This document shows, in pieces, positions 1 through 8,025 of a stretch of DNA of 64,000 nucleotides. The notes under the pieces are model-generated. The model worked only from the letters and a program-made list of their open reading frames with translations, was not told the DNA's origin and made no database searches. This DNA comes from Rhodocyclaceae bacterium. Lineage in GTDB: Bacteria > Pseudomonadota > Gammaproteobacteria > Burkholderiales > Rhodocyclaceae. Within the stretch, counting starts at the first letter, position 1, and each line of letters starts with the position of its first letter. The translations under genes were made by a program, and so were the position numbers. The stretch is taken from assembly GCA_026417115.1 (NCBI GenBank), contig JAOADW010000030.1, positions 42,189-106,188 of the forward strand, in the 5' to 3' direction.

Positions 1-1
1 G

Positions 2-706
2 CACTTGCCACGTGGCTGGAACTGGGGTTACCGCTCGATGACCACCGTCAAGGGCCTCTTTACCGCAGGCGATGGCGTAGGAGCCTCGGGTCACAAGTTC
101 TCCTCCGGTTCGCATGCCGAAGGTCGTCTCGCAGCCAAGGGCATGATCAAGTATGTGCTCGACAACCAGAACCTCACGCCGGAGTTCGATGAGACGCCCG
201 AGCAAATCGCCGAGGTGATCTGGCGCCCGGTGCGCAACTTCCTTGCGCACAAGGACTACACGACTGCGATCGACGTCAACCCGCACTACATCACGCCGCG
301 CATGCTGCAGATGCGTCTGCAGAAGATCATGGACGAGTATGTGGCAGGGGTGGCGACCTACTACAAGACCAACGACAAGATGTTGGCGGTTGCCGAAGAG
401 AAGCTCGAGATGCTCAAGGAAGACTCCCTGAAGATGCGTGCGAAGGACTTGCACGAGCTCTTGCGCGCATGGGAGAACTACCATCGCATCCTGACCGCGG
501 AAGCGCACATGAAGCACATCCAGTTCCGCGAGGAGTCCCGTTATCCGGGCTTCTATTACCGCACCGACAAGGACTTCATCGACGAAGAGAACTGGCACTG
601 CTTCGTGAATTCCATTTACGACAAGAAGACCAAGAAGTGGACGGTCTTCAAGCGTCGCCACATCGATCTGGTCGACAAGTCCAAACTGTTCAAGAAAGCG
701 GCGTAA
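2..706 (+). CDS. aprA: Adenylylsulfate reductase alpha subunit, C-terminal part (cut by window start)
   Basis: C-terminal ~234 residues of the FAD-containing alpha subunit of APS reductase, which in sulfur oxidisers works in the AMP-dependent direction, turning sulfite plus AMP into adenylylsulfate in the cytoplasm. The reading frame is open at the left edge (first full codon at base 2), so the real start lies upstream. Seen: RGWNWGYRSMTTVKGLF followed by GDGVGASGHKFSSGSHAEGR, the FAD-contact region highly conserved in AprA, then a long helical C-terminal domain rich in Lys/Glu ending KSKLFKKAA. An aprB gene is expected just upstream, outside the window. A strong terminator follows 29 bases after the stop, so aprA is probably the last gene of its operon. 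Confidence 0.95.
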   Translation, partial: HLPRGWNWGYRSMTTVKGLFTAGDGVGASGHKFSSGSHAEGRLAAKGMIKYVLDNQNLTPEFDETPEQIAEVIWRPVRNFLAHKDYTTAIDVNPHYITPRMLQMRLQKIMDEYVAGVATYYKTNDKMLAVAEEKLEMLKEDSLKMRAKDLHELLRAWENYHRILTAEAHMKHIQFREESRYPGFYYRTDKDFIDEENWHCFVNSIYDKKTKKWTVFKRRHIDLVDKSKLFKKAA

Positions 707-734
707 ATCGTCGTTTTCCTCTGAGCATCTTCCT

Positions 735-765
735 GGCCGGGGACCGAGAGGTCTCCGGCCTTTTT
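735..765 (+). terminator. Rho-independent terminator after aprA
   Basis: An 11-bp stem (735-745 with 750-760, one G-U pair) is closed by a GAGA tetraloop and followed directly by five T (761-765). It begins 29 bases after the aprA stop, on the + strand, and ends 50 bases before the next + strand gene. Confidence 0.9.
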
Positions 766-814
766 GCTCTGAACCACGACTTCAGCCATCCCGACTTTGC
801 TTGCGAATGGAACC

Positions 815-1765
815 ATGAACCCCACTGAGATACCTGGCTTGCCTGTCGTACCCGTGATGCTCGATGAATCGAAGGAAATCCAATTTTCCTGTCACAAGGG
901 CATCGCTTGCTGGAATGCCTGTTGTGCGAATATCGACATTTCTCTGACGCCCTATGACATCGTCCGCCTGAAAAAGCGCTTGGGCATTTCCTCGACGCAA
1001 TTCCTGCGCGACTACACGCTCCCTTATGAGATGGAGAAAGACGGCATCGCCGGTGTCAAATTCCGTCCCGTCGAGGGCGGTACGGCTTGCCGCTTCATGA
1101 CGCCTGCAGGCTGCGCCGTCTATGAAGATCGCCCGACCGCATGCCGCTACTATCCGGTGGCGCTGCTTTCGATGCGCAAGCAGGACGAATACCAAGCGAG
1201 CGAGTCTTATGCGCTCGTGAAGGAAGCGCATTGCCAGGGGCATCTCGAGCCACGGCGCCTCAGCATCGCCGAGTATCGATCCGAGCAGGGAGTGATCGAA
1301 TATGACGAAATGGCGAAAGGCTGGCGCGAACTGGTGCTCAAGAAGAAGTCGTTGGGCCCTGCGATCGGCGCGCCCTCTCTGAAGAGCCGGCAGCTGTTCT
1401 TCATCGCTTGCTACGACATCGATACCTTCCGCGACTTTGTCGAATCCGAGGGATTCCAGAAGCTCTTCAAGCTCTCGGAAGACTATAAGGCGATGCTCAT
1501 GCAAGACGACGTCGAGTTGATGTTGTTCGCCTTCCGCTTCCTGAAACAGGTGCTGTTCGGCGAAAAAAGCATCGAGCTCGACGAGGAGGCCGCGCGTGTG
1601 CGGCTGGCGAAATGGCAGGAACGCCAAGCCAAGATCGAGGAAGAAGCGCGCAAGAAACGCGAGGAATACGCGCGCATGCTCGAAGAAGAAGGCATTCACG
1701 TCGAGGATACGGGGCTCGAGGAATATGGCGAAGAAGCCCCTTTGTACGGCGGCTGCAAAGAGTGA
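815..1765 (+). CDS. YkgJ-family cysteine cluster protein
   Basis: 316-residue protein of the YkgJ family (putative zinc- or iron-chelating domain). Seen: an N-terminal cluster CHKGIACWNACC (about residues 27-38), a second set of cysteines in GGTACRFMTPAGCAVYEDRP and TACRYYP, and a charged coiled-coil tail of Glu/Lys/Arg near residues 250-300. No signal peptide or membrane segment. The start is the ATG at 815; the frame can be opened by a TTG at 797 but that adds only six residues without a better ribosome site. It stands alone after the aprA terminator and is convergent with the next gene 21 bases away. Family members have no settled role; metal binding is inferred from the cysteines. Confidence 0.85.
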   Translation: MNPTEIPGLPVVPVMLDESKEIQFSCHKGIACWNACCANIDISLTPYDIVRLKKRLGISSTQFLRDYTLPYEMEKDGIAGVKFRPVEGGTACRFMTPAGCAVYEDRPTACRYYPVALLSMRKQDEYQASESYALVKEAHCQGHLEPRRLSIAEYRSEQGVIEYDEMAKGWRELVLKKKSLGPAIGAPSLKSRQLFFIACYDIDTFRDFVESEGFQKLFKLSEDYKAMLMQDDVELMLFAFRFLKQVLFGEKSIELDEEAARVRLAKWQERQAKIEEEARKKREEYARMLEEEGIHVEDTGLEEYGEEAPLYGGCKE

Positions 1766-1786
1766 AGAAACCCTGCATGCAGAGAC

Positions 1787-3058
1787 TTATTGGAGGGCAC
1801 ACAGCACATAGCGGTGCTTGCCGCTTGCCGTGCGCGGGATCTCCGCCACATATTCGATGGCGAGTGCAAGCCCCTGTTCGCTCAATTGGCGCCGCCATGA
1901 CTCGACCAGGGCGGCGGGGAGCTCCCCCTTCAGGACGAGACGCAGCGTCAGAGCGCCCTTGCGCTCCTGCACGAATTGATAGCTTTTGATGGTGAGAAGC
2001 CCATCGAGCAGGCGGTTCAGAAAGGAAGGGTGGATCATGCGCCCATCTGTCGTGAGGACGAAGTCGTTGGCGCGTGCGATGTCCATTTTCATGAGCGGGA
2101 AGGGCAGGGTGCACTCGCATCGCTCTGCGAGCAACTCGCCGTAATCGCCGAGCTCATAGCGGATCATCGGCATCAGGCGATTGGTCAGCGAGGTCACGAG
2201 CAGCCGACCTGCGAGCGATTCCAAGACGACGAGATCAGTAAAGACATGCATGCGCCCGTGACGACATTCGCAGGCGATGTTGGGGACCTCCCGACATCCG
2301 TATTGGTTGAACACCTTGACACGAAAAGCTTCTTCGATCAAGGCGCGCATGTGCGGCGAAAGCGTTTCCGCCGTCGTGTAAACGCCGAGGAGCGACTCTG
2401 GCGGCGCGATGTGGCGGTCGAGAAACCAGCGCGCCAACACTGCGATTGCGCTGGCATAACCGTAGAGCAAAACGGGGCGCTCGCGCGCGATCATATGCTG
2501 CCACTGTAAAAGCTTGCCGTCGTCGATCTCATGTGCGCACAGCGTCTTCTCTGCTGCGATCCAGTCTTCCCAGCGGCGTGCGGCGAAGACGCCGCCGCGC
2601 TGAGTGTCGATACGGGCGCCCCACAGGTAGAGGATCTTCTGTCCGGGGCGCCAGCCAGAGAGCATGAAGCTACGCATCATGCCGGCGCGCATGCGTTCGT
2701 GTTTTTCTTCGTCGTAATAGAACGCCAAGGGTTCGCCGGTCGAGCCGCTGGTATAGCCGATCGGCGTTCGCGCCGGGTCATGCCCTTTGGCGAGCAAGTC
2801 GGCAAGGCGCGCACGCACGATCGCCTTCGTCAGGATGGGGAGCTCGCTCAGCTGCCTTCCTTCCTGGGCGGCGAAAGCCTCGGCATAATAGGCCGTCTGG
2901 TTGCGCGCGAAAGCGAGGATGGCCTCGAGTCTTGCCTGCTGGTAACGCAAAAGCTCGTCGGCAGAAAGCGCTTGGTGCGCGAGCAGTTCCGTGAGGTAGC
3001 GATAACGCTGCGGCCAGCGCCGCCGATGCAGCCAAGACTTCAGACCAGATGCATCCAT
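1787..3058 (-). CDS. CapK/phenylacetate-CoA-ligase-like adenylate-forming enzyme
   Basis: 423-residue adenylate-forming enzyme of the PaaK/CapK branch. Seen: the nucleotide loop YTSGSTGEPLAFYYDEEK (about residues 104-121), the mid-domain segment TTAETLSPHMRALIEEAF and the ligand patch FNQYGCREVPNIACECR, and a C-terminal subdomain ending YVAEIPRTASGKHRYVL, where the PRTASGKHR lysine is the usual catalytic lysine. Members of this branch activate an acid with ATP; in polysaccharide loci (CapK) the substrate is usually unknown. It is the last gene of a three-gene operon and its start overlaps the previous gene by 19 bases. The partners (TPP enzyme, glycosyltransferase) argue for a biosynthetic role rather than phenylacetate catabolism; the substrate cannot be told. 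Confidence 0.8.
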   Translation of the reverse strand: MDASGLKSWLHRRRWPQRYRYLTELLAHQALSADELLRYQQARLEAILAFARNQTAYYAEAFAAQEGRQLSELPILTKAIVRARLADLLAKGHDPARTPIGYTSGSTGEPLAFYYDEEKHERMRAGMMRSFMLSGWRPGQKILYLWGARIDTQRGGVFAARRWEDWIAAEKTLCAHEIDDGKLLQWQHMIARERPVLLYGYASAIAVLARWFLDRHIAPPESLLGVYTTAETLSPHMRALIEEAFRVKVFNQYGCREVPNIACECRHGRMHVFTDLVVLESLAGRLLVTSLTNRLMPMIRYELGDYGELLAERCECTLPFPLMKMDIARANDFVLTTDGRMIHPSFLNRLLDGLLTIKSYQFVQERKGALTLRLVLKGELPAALVESWRRQLSEQGLALAIEYVAEIPRTASGKHRYVLCALQ

Positions 3059-4530
3059 TGAGCGTAGTCGTCAGGCAATGCAACAAGCGCCGCAGCGAGG
3101 CGAGACTGCCAGGAAGCCCAGCGTCGCTCGTCCTCGATGCGCCGGAAACCGTGCGCAGGGTGCACGAAGTTGTGGCGCACCTGTTCGGCGAAGCGGGAAA
3201 AGCCTTTGATGGGTTCTTGGCATCGGGGCGATGCACGGCGGATTTCGTCAAGCAGTCGCCCGAAGTGGGCAAGATGCGCATGGATTGCGGCGCGTCGTTC
3301 GCGGTATCGCTCGCGAAGCTCAAGTCGGGTATGCGCGAGCTGCTCCGCATAAAAAGTCGGGTCGCGCCGCTCCATGAGCGTCGCCGCAAACCGTTCGACG
3401 GTAAAAAGCATGACGTCGCCATAGAATTGGCGTTCGTATTCATCCGCGATGTCGATGAGGTCGCCCCAATTCTCGACGCCAGGGCGGAACCCTGCGCCCG
3501 AAGCGGCGACTCGGCGATGATAAAGGGGAAAGTTGGCGGAGACGAAGCGGTGTGCGAGCTGGGCCTTGAGGATGCGTCCAAGCGTCGGCCCTGACATGCG
3601 CAAGCGCAGGTGCGCAAACGGCAGTGGATAGCCGGGCGCTTGCAAACGGAAGACGTAATTGCCGGCATAGACGGTGCGTGCGGGCGCAACGCTCGCTTGG
3701 AAGTCTTGCGCCTGATAGTGACAGGCGCGCGTAGGGTGTTCGCCATGCCAAAAGCGTTCCAATCGGAACGCAAGCGCCGCCAGACAGTCGAGATGGCGAT
3801 GGGGTAGCGGTAGAGGACAGGCGTAGTCGCAGCGCTCGGGAGGGGTAAAGCCAAAGAGATCGGCGAGGTCGTGATAGGCAGCGTCCGCCGTGGGCTGTGC
3901 GTCACGATGAAACGTGCAGGGCGACTCGGCGTCGAGCGAGGCGAATCGTGCGAGGAAATGGATGAGATCGGCGAGCAAATTGGCCGTCATCACGGCAGGC
4001 GAAACCGGCGGATCGCCGACCACCTTGCCGGTGGCGACGACGATCTCGGGATCGGCGAAGAGGCGATCGAGCAGGGAAAAATAATCGATCGTCGCGCCGG
4101 TGGCGTCGATGCAGAAGAGCTGGTCCGAATCGATCGACCAGACGAGCGTGGGCGTGCGGGTATTCCGCCAGCGTCGAAGCGCCCAGAGAATGCCGCGGTT
4201 GCGCGCGGCGGCCTGCCCCCGATGGCCATGCAGGCGCGCATCGCCCAAAAAAGTCGGCGACGCCAACGGCTCCTCGGGCGAAAAGGAGGCCTCTGGCGCG
4301 AGATGGAAGATGGAAAAACCGCGCTCCTTTCGCGCATCGATGATCCTGGCATGTTCCCTGACGGACTCGGGACTTGCCGAATCGTCCGCGACGACCACGC
4401 GGATGTTGCCCGCATAAGGGTGCTGACGTAAGGCTTCGGCGAGGCTCTCCAGGCAACTCGCAAGCTGCTGCGGCCGTTCGGCGACGGGCAGCACGAGCAC
4501 GAAGTCATGGCGTAAATCAGCGTTCGACAC
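3040..4530 (-). CDS. Glycosyltransferase family 2-like protein with extended C-terminal region
   Basis: 496 residues. The N-terminal third looks like a GT-A nucleotide-sugar transferase: DFVLVLPVAERPQQLASCL, then VVVADDSASPESV, and WSIDSDQLF, which carries the acidic DxD-type metal motif. The remaining ~300 residues contain few recognisable motifs (several His/Tyr-rich stretches and a region around YAGNYVFRLQAPGYPLPFAH). The start is set to the GTG at 4530 (VSNADLRHDF), which overlaps the stop of the upstream TPP enzyme by 14 bases; the frame runs further upstream, but only over the end of that gene with composition-poor residues. Middle gene of a translationally coupled operon. Donor and acceptor are unknown; the transferase call rests on the N-terminal fold motifs only. 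Confidence 0.65.
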   Translation of the reverse strand: MSNADLRHDFVLVLPVAERPQQLASCLESLAEALRQHPYAGNIRVVVADDSASPESVREHARIIDARKERGFSIFHLAPEASFSPEEPLASPTFLGDARLHGHRGQAAARNRGILWALRRWRNTRTPTLVWSIDSDQLFCIDATGATIDYFSLLDRLFADPEIVVATGKVVGDPPVSPAVMTANLLADLIHFLARFASLDAESPCTFHRDAQPTADAAYHDLADLFGFTPPERCDYACPLPLPHRHLDCLAALAFRLERFWHGEHPTRACHYQAQDFQASVAPARTVYAGNYVFRLQAPGYPLPFAHLRLRMSGPTLGRILKAQLAHRFVSANFPLYHRRVAASGAGFRPGVENWGDLIDIADEYERQFYGDVMLFTVERFAATLMERRDPTFYAEQLAHTRLELRERYRERRAAIHAHLAHFGRLLDEIRRASPRCQEPIKGFSRFAEQVRHNFVHPAHGFRRIEDERRWASWQSRLAAALVALPDDYAQWMHLV

Positions 4531-6130
4531 GATAGTGTGGGAACACGTTCTTATCCCAGGGTATCTCGATGAGATTGTAGCCTTCGGCGAGATCGGCTTC
4601 GGCGAAGAGCGCCGCCACGTCGGAGACGGCGGCAAGGCGATGGTGGCGAAAGCCAAAGGCGCTGGCGAGACGTCGGAAATCGGGGTTCGTGAAATCGCAA
4701 GCGATCAGGCGGCCTTGATAGTGCTGGCATTGGTTTTTGCGGATGAGCCCCAGTGAGCCGTTGTTGATGAGCAGGACGTTGAGCGGCGCTCGATGGTTGA
4801 TCGCGGTCATCAACTCGAAGCCGCACATCTGGAAACCGCCGTCGCCCAAGACGGCGAAGGTAGGCTGCGCGCAGGCAAGGCGAGCGCCGATGGCGGCCGG
4901 AATGGCGTGTCCGAGCGCCGAAATGCCCGTATTCGGGAAATAGCGGTGCGAAGGGGAGGCGCGTAGGTAGCTTTGCGCGAGAATGATATTGTCATCAAAC
5001 GTTTGGGATGAGGGCAGCGTGCGCAGATGCGCGAAAAAATCGGCGATGACGGCGAAGTGCGCCGGCGCATGGATTGCTCGGCGCTTGGGCGCGGGCCGCG
5101 GCGTCTGCGCCGGCGCGAGCAACTCGAGGAGGCGGGGCAGGGCCGCGCCGAGATCGGCGGCAAGGGCGATGTCGGGAACGAAGTTGCGCCCGATCTGGCG
5201 CGCATCGCGGTCGATCTGAATCAACCGTTTGCCGGCCAGCAAGCGAGGCTCCCATAGATAACTCGTGCGCTCGGTGAAGCCTGTGCCCAGCAACAAGAGC
5301 AAATCGGCGTTCTCGAGCCAGCGTCGGGCTTCGCCGTCTGAAGTGACGCCCAGGCAACCCAGCGCGAAGGGGTCTGTTTCATCGATGACGCCTTTGGCCT
5401 TGAGCGTCGTCGCAACCGGAATGGACAGACGGTGGGAAAGCGCCGCCAGGGCATCGGCAGCGCGTGGGTCATGGCAGCCGGCGCCAGCGAGGATCAGGGG
5501 CGCACGGGCGTGCTCGAGCTGCGCGATGATTTCGCGTAGCCTATCCTCGGGCGGCGCGCAGAGGGGCTGAGTAGGCAGCGAAAACCGTGCAAAGACCTGT
5601 TCCGGGGCGGCTTCGCGCTGGACGTTGAAGGGCACGATGAGCGCCACGGGGCCGGCCTCAGCGCCCCTCAACGCAAGCGCGGCCTGTTGGAAGACTTGGG
5701 GCAGATAGTCGGCGCGTTCGATGCGCTTGGCGTAGCGGGTGACGGGGGCGAGTAGCTGCAAAAGATCGATGGCGCCGCCTTCGCCCGAGGCCTCCTGCAA
5801 ACCGCCGCGACCGAAAAGCGTCGTCGAGGTCTCGCCGCAGAGGGCCAGCAGCGGGATCCTGTCGGCATATGCGCTGGCGAGCGGGGTGATCAGGTTGGTC
5901 GCGCCGGGCCCAGCCGTGACGAGGCAAGCCGCAGGGCTGCCCGTTGCGCGCGCCTCGCCGAGCGCCATGAAGCCTGCGCCTTGTTCATGCTTGGCCAGAA
6001 TGGCTGCTATCGTGCTGCCGTGGAGCGCATCGTAGACGGGAAGGATGTGGGCGCCGGGCATGCCGTAACAGCGGCGTATGCCGAGCCGTTCGGCGAAGCG
6101 GACCAAGGCCTGCGCGATGGAGAAAGACAT
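4517..6130 (-). CDS. Thiamine-pyrophosphate enzyme, acetolactate-synthase-like
   Basis: 537-residue TPP-dependent enzyme of the acetolactate synthase/benzoylformate decarboxylase superfamily. Seen: N-terminal PYR domain with the catalytic glutamate in AKHEQGAGFMA, the TAGPGATN loop, a central domain (APLILAGAGC, TTLKAKGVIDE), and a C-terminal PP domain with GDGGFQMCGFE about 27 residues before INNGSLG, the TPP/Mg site. Length fits the family. No regulatory ilvH-type subunit follows, and the next genes are a glycosyltransferase and an acid-activating enzyme, so housekeeping branched-chain synthesis is unlikely; a dedicated decarboxylase or acyloin synthase for a small product is the better inference. 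The ATG at 6130 has no clear Shine-Dalgarno. First gene of its operon. Confidence 0.8.
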   Translation of the reverse strand: MSFSIAQALVRFAERLGIRRCYGMPGAHILPVYDALHGSTIAAILAKHEQGAGFMALGEARATGSPAACLVTAGPGATNLITPLASAYADRIPLLALCGETSTTLFGRGGLQEASGEGGAIDLLQLLAPVTRYAKRIERADYLPQVFQQAALALRGAEAGPVALIVPFNVQREAAPEQVFARFSLPTQPLCAPPEDRLREIIAQLEHARAPLILAGAGCHDPRAADALAALSHRLSIPVATTLKAKGVIDETDPFALGCLGVTSDGEARRWLENADLLLLLGTGFTERTSYLWEPRLLAGKRLIQIDRDARQIGRNFVPDIALAADLGAALPRLLELLAPAQTPRPAPKRRAIHAPAHFAVIADFFAHLRTLPSSQTFDDNIILAQSYLRASPSHRYFPNTGISALGHAIPAAIGARLACAQPTFAVLGDGGFQMCGFELMTAINHRAPLNVLLINNGSLGLIRKNQCQHYQGRLIACDFTNPDFRRLASAFGFRHHRLAAVSDVAALFAEADLAEGYNLIEIPWDKNVFPHYRVER

Positions 6131-6522
6131 CGGACGAATTCGTTTCTATCGGCGGGTGGCTGTCGGATAAGACGTGCGCCACGCTGGCCGTTGAGAAAGG
6201 CGAAGCCGATTTTCTCTGGGCAAGCGATGAGGAAGGCGGACGAAGTGCGCCTCTTGCCGCCGACGCTTACAGCCCACCTCGCGAGGCTCAGGAAAGCAAG
6301 GGAGTGTCCGGGCATGCCTAGTCGGCATCTTTGCGGGCGCATCGGGGTGCAGGCTCAGGGCAAGGGACATATCATCGCTGCTCTGCCAGGATCGTGCAAA
6401 TCATACGGCAGTGGCGGGCGTTGAGGGGGCCACGCCCATGCTGGGCGTTGCTTTGTCAGCGCTCGGCGCCTATGGTTCTTTGGTGAGGGCAACCCGCTAG
6501 CGGGGAAATGAGGGGAAGGGCG
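6131..6522. other. Intergenic region, no gene seen
   Basis: 392 bases between two minus-strand genes. No reading frame looks coding. It holds a 12-bp perfect palindrome (6493-6504, CCCGCTAGCGGG) and a 7-bp hairpin with a 3-base loop (6432-6448), neither followed by a clear T-run in the minus direction. The promoter of the downstream TPP-enzyme operon should lie in the part near 6131-6250, but no convincing -35/-10 pair was found. Confidence 0.5.
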
Positions 6523-8025
6523 CTAGGATGAGAGATGGCCTTCCGCAGGCAAAAAGACATGGAAAGTCGCCCCCTGGTTGGGAGCGCTTTCGGCCCAGAC
6601 TCGTCCGCCCATGCGCTCGGCGGCTTTTTTGACGATCGCAAGACCCACGCCGGTGCCTGGATATTCTTCGAGTCGATGAAGGCGTTGGAAGATTTCGAAG
6701 ATGCGGTCGTGGTATTTCATGTCGAAGCCGATGCCGTTGTCACGGACCCAGAGATGCAAGCCGTCGAGCGTTTCCTTGCCGCCGATTTCGATCTCAGGCC
6801 GTTGTCGTGGGCGCGTGAATTTGATCGCATTGTCGAGCAAGTTGCGCAGGATCAAGGCAAGGCCGTCGGGATCGGCAACGAGTTGGCAAGGCGGCAGCGA
6901 AAGGCGGACATCGATGCCGCGTTGGACAATGTCTTCGCTTCTCTCGGCGACCAGCCGTTCGAGCAAGGCGTGTAGATCGATGCAAGCGGTGGTCAGCGGC
7001 CTGCGCTCCATGCGCGAATACGCCAAGAGATCGTCGATGAGCGCTTGCATGCGCGCGACCCCTTGGCGCACGTTGGCAAGGAAAAGCCGGCCTTCGTCGT
7101 CGAGGCGATGCGCGTAGTCCTCCTCGAGCAAGCGGCAATAGCCATCGATGCCGCGCAAAGGGCTTTTGAGATCGTGCGAGACGGAATAGACGAAGCTTTC
7201 CAGCGACCGATTCAGTGCTTCCAAGGCCTGGGTACGCTCGGCTACGCGCGCTTCCAGCGTTGCATTCAACTCCCGCAGCGCCGCGTTGGCGGCCTCGGCC
7301 TCGCGGCGCGCACGATTGGCGTCTTCCATCTGGTTGAGGGTGGCCAGGCGCGCCCTCTTTTGCCATTCGAGGGCGCGCGCCAAGGCTTCTTCCGTCTCAT
7401 GCAAGCGTTGAATGTCTTCTACCACGGAAATGAAATGCTCCGGCGTGCCGTCTGCTTTCCATGTGAGCGCGACGGTGAGCAAAATCCAGATGGTCGACCC
7501 ATCTTTACGAAGATAGCGTTTCTCCATCGAGTAACGGGGAATTTCTCGCGCCAACATCTGCTGCACATAGGCGAGGTCTTTGGCCAAGTCGTCGGGGTGG
7601 GTGATGTCCTGGAAGGTCATCTGCAAGAGCTCTTCGGCCTCATAACCGACGATCTCGCAGAGCCGGCGGTTGACTTTGAGCCAGCGTCCATCGGGCGCGA
7701 CGAGCGCAATGCCGACGGCGGCTTGTTCGAAGACCGCCTCGAAAAGGGCGTGGCTCTTTTCCAGAGCGACGTATGCCGCATCGCGTTCTGCCAGCGTGGT
7801 GGCGAGGGTGGAAAAACGCCGTCGCAACAGATGATGAAGCCCGGCTGCCGTGACGAGGACGAACAAAAGACCCTTGGCGAGCGCGACCTCGACTAATTGC
7901 TCGACGTTGCTGAAGGCGAGCGCCAGCAGATGATCGGAAACAAAGATCCACAACACCGCGAAAACGGCATAGCCGAGCGCGATGCGCGTAGCGGAATCGG
8001 GTGGATGAAAAAGGCGCTGTTTCAT
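6523..8025 (-). CDS. Membrane PAS sensor histidine kinase
   Basis: 500-residue sensor kinase. Order: two membrane segments near residues 12-35 and 42-65, a PAS domain with PAC (FEQAAVGIALVAPDGRW to EHFISVVEDIQ, about 95-215), a coiled coil, HisKA with the phospho-acceptor His284 in YSVSHDLKSPLRG, and HATPase_c with N-box LLDNAIKF, G1 box DNGIGF and G2 box GTGVGLAIV. The C-terminal half resembles phytochrome-type kinases that often work with a small CheY-like (Rcp1-type) regulator; exactly such a regulator opens this operon. The ATG at 8025 shares ATGA with the upstream stop; a longer open frame (to 8319) is only the shadow of the previous gene. Very short external loop, so sensing may come from the partner membrane protein. 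Confidence 0.9.
   Translation of the reverse strand: MKQRLFHPPDSATRIALGYAVFAVLWIFVSDHLLALAFSNVEQLVEVALAKGLLFVLVTAAGLHHLLRRRFSTLATTLAERDAAYVALEKSHALFEAVFEQAAVGIALVAPDGRWLKVNRRLCEIVGYEAEELLQMTFQDITHPDDLAKDLAYVQQMLAREIPRYSMEKRYLRKDGSTIWILLTVALTWKADGTPEHFISVVEDIQRLHETEEALARALEWQKRARLATLNQMEDANRARREAEAANAALRELNATLEARVAERTQALEALNRSLESFVYSVSHDLKSPLRGIDGYCRLLEEDYAHRLDDEGRLFLANVRQGVARMQALIDDLLAYSRMERRPLTTACIDLHALLERLVAERSEDIVQRGIDVRLSLPPCQLVADPDGLALILRNLLDNAIKFTRPRQRPEIEIGGKETLDGLHLWVRDNGIGFDMKYHDRIFEIFQRLHRLEEYPGTGVGLAIVKKAAERMGGRVWAESAPNQGATFHVFLPAEGHLSS

Noticed and set aside
782..1699. Long minus-strand open frame opposite the YkgJ gene
   Set aside because: GC-rich shadow frame; the + strand protein shows conserved cysteine motifs and a sensible composition.
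6421..6510. Possible riboswitch (hairpins plus GC-rich palindrome)
   Set aside because: No known aptamer consensus could be matched, and the stems are short; kept only as an intergenic note.
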